IMG/VR virus record: IMGVR_UViG_3300009419_000032
Span: 1-40,396 of that record
Origin: a virus
DNA: 40,396 nt
Direction: 5' to 3' (one strand)
Shown here: in pieces, positions 8,134 to 15,900 of the stretch
Position numbering within the stretch: the stretch's first letter is position 1
How the letters are laid out: each line of letters begins with the position of its first letter
The notes under the pieces: generated by a model
What the model saw: the letters and a program-made list of their open reading frames with translations, nothing else
The model's database searches: none
What the model was told of the DNA's origin: nothing
Translations under genes and position numbers: made by a program

Positions 8134-9330
8134 ATGGCAGTTAAAATTACCCAAAAAGATTTTATATGTAGAGCAGTATCCGTGCATGGAGATCTTTACG
8201 ACTACTCAAAATCAGTATACAAAAACTATAGAACCAAAGTATGTATACAATGCAAAGTCCATGGGGAGTTTTACCAGACCCCTCATGACCATATTTCAGG
8301 TAAGTATGGGTGTAGATTTTGTGGTAAGGAGAGCGCATCTTCGAAGAGAATGAAAAGCAAGGAGGAATTTAAAAAGGAAATAGAGAATTTATATCCTGGA
8401 ATTTTTAATATTGATAGCCTTGTATACTCTGGGATGAATAGTCCTGTGAGGATAACACATATTAATTTCGGAGAGTTTGAAATATGTCCCAAAAAACTAT
8501 TGTATCAAAACCCAAAGAGAGGCGACATGTTTCACACAGTAGACTTTCTTAAAAAAGAGAAGCAGGTAAAGATAGAAAACTTCCTAAAAAGAGCTGAAGA
8601 AGTGCACGGAGATAAGTTTACATACGACATGGTCAATTATAATGGTCATGAATCTAGTATATCAATATATTGCAAGGAACATAAAAAACACTTTACTCAA
8701 AAAACAAAGCATCATCTAAAAAGTAATGGAGGATGTCCTGATTGTAAGTCAGATAGCATATCCAGAGCCGCATCACAGGACTTACCATCATTTATTAAAA
8801 AAGCCGTAGAAATTTGGGGAGATTCCTTAGATTTTTCCAAAACAGTATATAAAAACAATAAAACTAAAAGTGTATTTGTTTGCAGAAAGCATGGAGAATT
8901 TACAAAAACTCCCAACGATATTATAGGAGGGCATGGATGTAAACTTTGTGGGACTTCTAAGTTGGGTAAGTACAATGTGAAAAATTCAAAGAACAGAGAA
9001 TCTTTGTATAAGGAGCAAACGGCTATTTTATATCTCATGAAAATTCACAACAGTGAAGAGACTTTCTATAAAGTGGGAATATCTATCAGCCTGTTTGATC
9101 GGATATCTAACATAAAAAGTTTATCAAAGTGTGAAGTAGAAGTAATACATTCTGTGAATATGACATTATTCGAAGCAGTTAACAGAGAGCATACTATTTT
9201 AGACCAGTTAAGCAAGTATTCATACCTACCTAAAAAAAGGTTTTCTGGGTATAGAGAGTGTTTATCTGTTGACTGCTTAGAAGAAGTCAATAAAGCCTTC
9301 ACACAGATATACGACAATTACAAGGACTGA
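8134..9330 (+). CDS. Putative homing endonuclease: Zn-ribbon repeats + GIY-YIG-like domain
   Basis: This 398-aa protein has four tandem modules of about 50 residues with the pattern 'F..A...HGD.YDYS...Y.N...KV.I.C..HGEF.Q.P..H..G.GC..C'. They lie at about 10-63, 79-130, 150-204 and 220-272. The second has lost its Cys pair. The repeats resemble DUF723-type DNA-binding modules of phage and bacterial nucleases. The C-terminal region 297-385 looks like a divergent GIY-YIG (Mug113/T5orf172-like) nuclease: 'ILYLMKI' then 'FYKVGIS', Arg323 in 'DRI', and a late Glu in 'FSGYREC'. It lies between the PhoH-like and neck genes. Its AT-rich codon choice (AAA, TTT, ATT) differs from the structural genes, which fits a mobile origin. 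Confidence 0.8.
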   Translation: MAVKITQKDFICRAVSVHGDLYDYSKSVYKNYRTKVCIQCKVHGEFYQTPHDHISGKYGCRFCGKESASSKRMKSKEEFKKEIENLYPGIFNIDSLVYSGMNSPVRITHINFGEFEICPKKLLYQNPKRGDMFHTVDFLKKEKQVKIENFLKRAEEVHGDKFTYDMVNYNGHESSISIYCKEHKKHFTQKTKHHLKSNGGCPDCKSDSISRAASQDLPSFIKKAVEIWGDSLDFSKTVYKNNKTKSVFVCRKHGEFTKTPNDIIGGHGCKLCGTSKLGKYNVKNSKNRESLYKEQTAILYLMKIHNSEETFYKVGISISLFDRISNIKSLSKCEVEVIHSVNMTLFEAVNREHTILDQLSKYSYLPKKRFSGYRECLSVDCLEEVNKAFTQIYDNYKD

Positions 9331-9332
9331 TG

Positions 9333-9341
9333 ATATTTATA
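9333..9341 (+). promoter_or_regulatory. Candidate promoter motif before neck gene
   Basis: ATATTTATA lies immediately after the previous stop codon and ends 17 bases before the neck-protein ATG. It would start the neck/tail-terminator operon. Confidence 0.6.
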
Positions 9342-9358
9342 TCAGTAAACACATATAA

Positions 9359-10525
9359 ATGGCAGGTCAAATAGAGATACAATATTACGATGCATCAGTA
9401 CCGTTAGTGGCTGTTAGTGGGTCGACACCTTTCGGCTACTACGATACTGATGCAATGTTCGTAAGCGATGCTCCCAAGTTCGTAAAATTCGCAGCACAGA
9501 GACTCGGATATCCTATCATGGAAGTCGAGCTACAGGATATAAACTTCTATGCATCTTTAGAAGATGCTGTTACCGTGTACGGCAAAGAGCTGTATGAGTA
9601 TAAGATCCGTGAGAACTACATGTCCATGGAAGGCAATACTACCGGAAGCCAACTGAACAACACCCTAATCCAACCTAACTTCGGCAACATGCTGAGGATA
9701 GCTACTGACTACGGTTCTGAAGTGGGTAGTGGCGGTAACGTTCATCTATATACCGGGTCTATACCAATGGTAGCCAACCAACAGTATTATGATTTGGATG
9801 CCTGGGCGAGTTCATCCATAAGCCTGGCTCCTGGAGATAGAATAGAAATCAAAAAGGTGTTTTATGAGGCTCCTCCGGCCATTGTTAGATACTTTGACCC
9901 ATATGCAGGAACAGGTACCGGATTGCAGTCTCTTATGGAAACCTTCGGCTTTGGTCAATTCTCACCCGGTATAAACTTTATGCTGATGCCGGTGTACTTC
10001 GACGTGCTTAAGATACAGGCCATTGAGTTCAATGACCAGATAAGAAAATCCGCATACACCTTTGAATTGATTGACAACAAGCTGAGGATATTCCCAATAC
10101 CAACATTCGATAGAAACCTGTTCTTCAACTACATAAAGAAGTCTGAGAGGAACAGTGTAATCCGGGATAGCAGATCCAATCTGATAACCAATGTCAGCAA
10201 TGTGCCATATGGAACTACCACATACTCACAAGTAAACTCCGTGTACAAGAAGTGGATATTCGATTACGCATTAGCGCTCTGTAAAGAGACTCTAGGCAAC
10301 ATTAGAGGAGTGTACCAATCAATACCCATTCCAGGCGCTGAAACGACCTTAAATGGCCAAATGCTGATAGATCAGGCTAACAATGAGAAGACTGCTTTGA
10401 TAGAACAGCTCAGAGCTACCTTAGATGACACATCTAGGCAGAAGCAATTAGAGAAGAAAGCTGATGAATCTGCGAAGATGAGAGACACATTTGTTAACTT
10501 TCCAATGCCTATTTACATATTATGA
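9359..10525 (+). CDS. Neck protein, T4 gp13-like
   Basis: This 388-aa protein probably forms the head-tail connector ring. Residues 41-85 ('FVKFAAQRLGYPIMEVELQD' followed by an Asp/Glu-rich helix) match the N-terminal block of gp13-like proteins, and 'WIFDYALALCKETLGNIRG' (about 298-316) matches the conserved C-terminal helix of marine T4-like homologues. It is longer than T4 gp13 (309 aa) because of a Gly/Ser-rich middle. It heads a tight operon: the next ORF overlaps by 4 bases, then gp14- and gp15-like genes follow, which is the T4 order. Identification is from motif memory plus synteny. Confidence 0.72.
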   Translation: MAGQIEIQYYDASVPLVAVSGSTPFGYYDTDAMFVSDAPKFVKFAAQRLGYPIMEVELQDINFYASLEDAVTVYGKELYEYKIRENYMSMEGNTTGSQLNNTLIQPNFGNMLRIATDYGSEVGSGGNVHLYTGSIPMVANQQYYDLDAWASSSISLAPGDRIEIKKVFYEAPPAIVRYFDPYAGTGTGLQSLMETFGFGQFSPGINFMLMPVYFDVLKIQAIEFNDQIRKSAYTFELIDNKLRIFPIPTFDRNLFFNYIKKSERNSVIRDSRSNLITNVSNVPYGTTTYSQVNSVYKKWIFDYALALCKETLGNIRGVYQSIPIPGAETTLNGQMLIDQANNEKTALIEQLRATLDDTSRQKQLEKKADESAKMRDTFVNFPMPIYIL

Positions 10526-10920
10526 TAAAGCTAGTAGACATATTAATGAATGAGGATCAGTATGATTATGATAGAAAGGAGACGATAAAGCATACTTTCC
10601 ATACATACTCATGCTATTACCTCGTCAAATTCAAAAAATCCATTAATAGAACGGAGGCTGTAGAGAGAATACGAGGTATAAAAAGTGTCACTATTGTGGA
10701 TTTGAGAGGAGATGAGAAACTGAATAAGATAAACAGGAGCCTGGCAGACTTTGAATACAGCACTGTCGAGTTAAAATTCGTAACGAATGAGGAACCTTCT
10801 AAGCAAGTGGAGTACATTCGTAAGGCCATGGTAGGCTCAGACAAGGCCAAAGGCATAGATTTCATACCGGGGATAGTCGCTGCTAAGGCAAAAGAGGACA
10901 CCTTAATAAAACTAGATTAA
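10522..10920 (+). CDS. Small unknown protein in neck operon
   Basis: This 132-aa protein is not recognised. Its start overlaps the gp13-like stop (ATGA), implying translational coupling, and it ends 2 bases before the gp14-like start. Residues 30-65 ('YYLVKFKKSINRTEAVERI', then 'GIKSVTIVDL') and 75-105 read as alternating strands and helices, possibly a ferredoxin-like alpha/beta fold. No membrane segment, Cys or nuclease motif is seen. Its location suggests a role in neck assembly, but this is inference. Confidence 0.75.
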   Translation: MIKLVDILMNEDQYDYDRKETIKHTFHTYSCYYLVKFKKSINRTEAVERIRGIKSVTIVDLRGDEKLNKINRSLADFEYSTVELKFVTNEEPSKQVEYIRKAMVGSDKAKGIDFIPGIVAAKAKEDTLIKLD

Positions 10921-10922
10921 AA

Positions 10923-11411
10923 ATGGCCCTTTTTGGAAGCGTTAGAGCTAGATCTCTATTCAGACATCACAGTAGACAGTTGCTAGCTAGGATAGTAGCT
11001 GAGGAAGTGCTATACTATAAGCTGTCACTCAAGGAAACCTCGTACAATCTGTACGGTGAGTCCAAGAGTAAGGTGTATTTTCAGCCTGTACTGATGACAT
11101 GCCTGTATCAAGTTACCGATCAGGCGTCTGAAGACGCAGAATACGGAAAGAGCCGGTCTCAGCAGGTAGACTTCAAGTTCCTTAGGGACGATTTAGTAAT
11201 CGCAGGACTGCTTCCGGAGGCTGGAGACATCATATCTTGGCAAGAATCCTACTACGAGGTGGATCTAATCATTGAGAATCAGAGAGTGATGGGTAAGAAC
11301 CCTGAATATGCCTTAGAAACTGGATTAGCTAAGTACGGAGAGTCCTGGTCCATGATATGCAAGAGCCATTTGACAAACATTAATAAACTGAATATCGCAA
11401 AATCGAAATAA
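10923..11411 (+). CDS. Neck protein, T4 gp14-like
   Basis: This 162-aa protein matches the gp14-like neck family: 'ETSYNLYGESKSKVYFQPV' (about 38-56), 'VDFKFLRDDL' (about 80-89), and 'EAGDIISWQESYYEVDLIIE' (about 99-118) followed by 'NQRVMGKNPEY'. T4 gp14 is larger (256 aa), but short forms like this are usual in marine T4-like phages as I recall them. It sits between a gp13-like and a gp15-like gene, as in T4. The ATG follows the previous stop by 2 bases with no Shine-Dalgarno. Confidence 0.75.
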   Translation: MALFGSVRARSLFRHHSRQLLARIVAEEVLYYKLSLKETSYNLYGESKSKVYFQPVLMTCLYQVTDQASEDAEYGKSRSQQVDFKFLRDDLVIAGLLPEAGDIISWQESYYEVDLIIENQRVMGKNPEYALETGLAKYGESWSMICKSHLTNINKLNIAKSK

Positions 11412-11412
11412 A

Positions 11413-12663
11413 TTGCCTACTCAAAAAAGAACCATAAAGAATCGTCCCAAAAATGAAGCTGAAAAGCTGAATGATGCGCTCAACGTCTTTACAGAAGGGG
11501 TTGCCAAACCGTCTATACATACGTATAAGAGGGGCGATGATACGAGCGTGAGAGGGGATGATATAAAAAGCGTATCAGTAGGGATTGAAGACATTGATGA
11601 GGCCGTTATATACTATTTTAAAGAGGTGATACGGCCCTACGTAGTCAGCGAGGGGTCTACTGTGAGCATACCAGTGATGTACGCAGACCCTGAGAAGTGG
11701 AAATCTGCTCAGAAGGATGGATACTACAGGGATAAAGAGGGGAGAGCACTATTTCCCGTTATAACGGTGAGACGTGATAACATGGAGAAGCGTAGAGACT
11801 TGACAAATAAGCTCGACGGTAATAAAGCTAACGTCTACCAGGTGTATGAGAAGAAGTACACTCAGAAGAACCAATATGACAACTTCGGAATACTCACCAA
11901 TAGGGTTCCGGTGAAGGAGTTCTACAATGTGGTGGTACCGGATTACTATACTGTGACGTACTCATGCGCCATCTACGTATCCTACCAACAGGATCTGAAC
12001 AAGCTGATAGAGTCAATAGGCTTCCGGTCTGATTCCTATTGGGGAGTGCCGAATAAGTTCCAATTCAAAGCCACCATAGATAGCTTCCCGGTAACCACGG
12101 CAGTGTCTGACGGTGAGGACAGGAAGATTAGCTGCATATTCACCCTGACATTGAACGGGTATCTGACCCCTAACAACATAGACAAGCAGTTAGCTGCCAA
12201 CTCTTTAAAAAGCCGGAGCAAGACTCAAGTAATATTCACCATGGAAGCGATTAGTGGTGACCTAAACAAAACAGCATTACCTATGAGAAAGAACGTGTCG
12301 CTAGCGGCAACATCATTTATACCAGAAGGGGTAACGGTGTACAACACATTCCAGTACCCGGCATTGAATACCGATATTCTGTCATATATCAATACCAATA
12401 CGCCTAAGAAAGCTGACGTGATGACTGTAGATACTGCGACATTCAACAACACATCGTTTAAGGTACCACCCACTTCTGCAGGATTGCCTCCAACTTCGGT
12501 AACGGATTTCAGCTTCTTCGCAAATGGGGTATTTGTACCTGGTCAGCATATAATATCTTTCGCAGAATCCGGAAGCAGTACCGTACTTACAATAAACCCA
12601 ACAACGCTTGGGTATGGATTTGACAGCATTGATGAAATAATAGGAGTAGGAAAATTCGCATAA
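11413..12663 (+). CDS. Tail sheath stabiliser / tail terminator, T4 gp15-like, with C-terminal extension
   Basis: This 416-aa protein probably caps the finished tail and binds the neck. T4 gp15 landmarks are visible: 'VSIPVMYADPEKW' (84-96; T4 'IRVPITYASKEHF'), 'TVTYSCAIYVSYQQDLNKLI' (about 181-200) and 'DRKISCIFTLTLNGYLTPNN' (about 237-256). The start is a TTG one base after the gp14-like stop; no in-frame ATG occurs before residue 89, so TTG is favoured. It is much longer than T4 gp15 (272 aa). The last 60 residues ('FFANGVFVPGQHIISF' to the end) look like a separate small beta domain fused on. It is the last gene of the neck operon before the fibre region. Confidence 0.74.
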   Translation: MPTQKRTIKNRPKNEAEKLNDALNVFTEGVAKPSIHTYKRGDDTSVRGDDIKSVSVGIEDIDEAVIYYFKEVIRPYVVSEGSTVSIPVMYADPEKWKSAQKDGYYRDKEGRALFPVITVRRDNMEKRRDLTNKLDGNKANVYQVYEKKYTQKNQYDNFGILTNRVPVKEFYNVVVPDYYTVTYSCAIYVSYQQDLNKLIESIGFRSDSYWGVPNKFQFKATIDSFPVTTAVSDGEDRKISCIFTLTLNGYLTPNNIDKQLAANSLKSRSKTQVIFTMEAISGDLNKTALPMRKNVSLAATSFIPEGVTVYNTFQYPALNTDILSYINTNTPKKADVMTVDTATFNNTSFKVPPTSAGLPPTSVTDFSFFANGVFVPGQHIISFAESGSSTVLTINPTTLGYGFDSIDEIIGVGKFA

Positions 12664-12664
12664 G

Positions 12665-12913
12665 ATGGCACTAATAAGATTTAAGCAAATAGAGAAAAAC
12701 TGGTCTGGGGATGTTAGCATCACAGGCTCACTGTCAGTATATGGAAGTGGTACATTCGTACAATCATCCTCCATACCTGCCTTGATAGTGTCAGGATCAC
12801 AGTCTGTAGTAGCTACAAGTACTCGCAGTGGCTCAGTATACATACAAGGTCTTGGAACGCTGGCAGATACTGGTAGCAACCAGACTGTAGACTTAGGAGA
12901 TAATTCATATTAA
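12665..12913 (+). CDS. Short fibre-like protein
   Basis: This 82-aa protein has the Ser/Gly/Val composition of the neighbouring fibres, with 'DVSITGSLSVYGSGTFVQ' as a typical beta-repeat of trimeric tail fibres. The N-terminal 'MALIRFKQIEKNW' may be an attachment peptide. It lies 1 base after the gp15-like stop and 12 bases before the 1956-aa fibre gene. It could be an adaptor between baseplate and fibre, or the remnant of a longer fibre. Function is inferred from composition and context. Confidence 0.65.
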   Translation: MALIRFKQIEKNWSGDVSITGSLSVYGSGTFVQSSSIPALIVSGSQSVVATSTRSGSVYIQGLGTLADTGSNQTVDLGDNSY

Positions 12914-12925
12914 AAAGTTATATAA

Positions 12926-15900
12926 ATGGCGCAATGGAAAAAGATACCTAGAGAAGGTGGGGATGTAACGTTTAACACCGTTATAGTGTATGGAGACTTC
13001 TCAGGCTCCGCAACCGGGGCATTCGGTATAACATCATCAAACATAGTAGGGGACTTCTCAAGGATCGCCACCGGGAGCGTGATTGCTACGGTTAGCGTAA
13101 ACGATAATGCCTTCGTGTTAGAGAGAAGTGGGAGCAGTCTTATAAACGTAAGCAGTAGTGGTAACGTCGGTATAAACACAGCACCAACCGGGTATAAGCT
13201 AGATGTGTTAGGCACTCAAAGAGTACAAGGCAAGCTGACTGTGAGCCAGACAGGAGCTGATATAACAGGCAGCCTGGCAGTAAGCGGATCATCCACACTA
13301 TCAGGCAGCCTGCAGTCTAGCGGATCAAACACCTTTATAGGATTAAACAACCTAGCAGGGGTATCATCCCTGACAGGCATTACAACTCTCTCAGGAAGTG
13401 TATATTTATCAGGGTCTAGAAATACGAACCCCACTATAAAAATAAACGGAGATATCGAGCATACAGGGATTACTAAAATGATTCCGATAAGCGCTAGCAT
13501 AGATAGCTCAATATCAGCATCATACGTATATGTAGACCAGTCTACAAATGACCTGTACTTTGAACAGAATGGTAACGGGTATGCTAACAGGACTAGGCTG
13601 AGATGGCTAGAGGGCAACATGTACACCGGCCTACTTCATGGAGGGCTATTATCAGTAACACCTGGAGCTACAACCTACAACATGAGCTCTGGAAGCGGTA
13701 TAGTAGTGACCTTGAACGCATCTATAGCAGATGATCCATACCCAACGGTAAGATATGTAAAGTGGGATAATTATGTGAGCCAGTCACTGACCTTCCTCAC
13801 TGCATCCATCCAAACCTTTGTAGGAATAGACCCAACAGGAAGCATAATACAAAGCAACACTCCATGGACTGATGGCCAATACAACACTAGCATATCAATA
13901 GGAACGGTCCTACACCAAAACAAAGCTACGGTAAATTCGGCTATATCTTACCCAAATGTGGCATATGGATATAAGCAACGTACCTACGATTTCATAAAAG
14001 CCTTCGGACCTCTAAAGCTGTCAGGATTCACTCTATACCCATCTAGCTCACTAGGGCTGACTGTGGGCGGTGGAACAGCGTTCTCCGATGGACGTAACTA
14101 CCAAAACGATCCCAACAACCCTAGCTATATTACAGACTTAGGTACTACAGTATCTAAGATATTCCGGTATTATCAATCAGGATCAGAGTTTGTATTGGAT
14201 ACTAGCGGTAGCCTAGGATATACCGTGATAGACCCCGTAAACTACAATAACAACGGAACGCTTACTCCGGTACCAGGCACGGGTGCTAACAGACAGTGGT
14301 CCATTCAAAGGGTATTCTGGTATCCAAATAGTGCCACTAAAGGGATAGTGGTGTACTACGGAAACGCTACATATGAGACGAGAACCGATGCTATCGCTAA
14401 CATAGAATTTGAAACCTTCAATGAGGTAGCGAATACTCAACAGAATGCTATATATCTAGCAGCCGTAGTCATAAGGAATGACGGAATCTTCACAGACGCA
14501 GAGACCTATTCAATAAGACCAGGAGGCATATTCAGAAGTGTCGGTGGATCGGGAGGCGGTGGCTCAGCAGCTACCACTAGGCTGATAGACCTGACCGATA
14601 CTGCTATACTTACCCCAACTAGCGGTCAGGCATTGGTGTACAATTCAACCCTGTTGAAGTGGGTGAATTCATCATACATGTCAGCTTCCATATCTGGAAA
14701 TGCTGATACCGCTACCTCATCATCGTATGCTCTGACGGCTTCGTATGCTGCTAATGCTGTTTCTAGCTCCTATTCGTCTAACAGTTGGACTCTGACAGGT
14801 AATAGTGGAACTAACCCTTCAACCAACTATGTAGGAACCTCAGACTCTAGCAGCCTAAGTATCAGGACTAATGGAGTGGAGAGGATGAGTATATCATCAT
14901 CAGGAAGGATAATGATGTTCCCTAATGGGAGACAACCCCTTAGCCTATTCCATATGAACGATAGTACCGGTGGAGTATTCACCACTGTCAACTATAATGG
15001 GACCGCATCAGCAGGATATGGCTATATTAGAAGTGGGTATTATGATGGAAATACAAACACCTGGAATATATCTACGGGGTATGTGGGAGGGTCAAATCAA
15101 ACCACAAGTGGTCTTAGGCTAGTGGGAACAGATGATGCCGGGGGACAACATTCAATAACTCTAGGCCTGTCATCAGACTTAGGAACAAACAGGAGTGTAA
15201 CTTTCAAAGGGAGTAACACATTCTCAGGGGGAAACACGACCGAGTTTAGATTTGTAGGAAGCATTACTAACCAGCTAGGGGCAACCGGAACAGGACTAGG
15301 ATTATACCAAACTTTCGGAAGCAGTATAACAGACGGTAAGCATGAGGCGTTGAGAATAAGCCCCTATATCTCAAACACAGGAGCCACGCTACTAATTAAC
15401 ATGGGAACCAACTCTGCAGCTGAGAACACCGGAACGCATACGGCAAGGTTCACAGTAGACAGCCTAGGAAATACTTCCATAGGTAGCGGTACTATAGATA
15501 GCAGCTCCATTCTAACTATGAACAGCACTTCTAGCGGCTTCCTAATCCCTCGTCTCACATCAACACAAAAGAATGCTATTTCTAGCCCCGCTACGGGGCT
15601 CATGGTCTATGACACTACAGACAGTAGATTCTACGCATATAGCTCATCCTGGAGAGGCCTAGCCTACATGAATGACATATCATCATCAGGACTGATATAC
15701 ACAGGAGACACTACTAGGAACTACCTATCATACGGAGCAGGCAGCGGAAGCATGTTAGGAACAGCTAGCAATGGTAGAAACATCGCTATTGGAGAGTCTT
15801 CAATGGCTAGCATCACTAGCGGAATTGCCAATATAGGCCTAGGCTATGCTACGTTAAGAGATGTTACGGTAGGTAGTTATAACACCTCTATCGGCTATCA

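Noticed and set aside
12382-12879. 165-aa minus-strand frame at the gp15-like/fibre junction
   Set aside because: It crosses two good plus-strand genes and has no recognisable domain, so it is a shadow.
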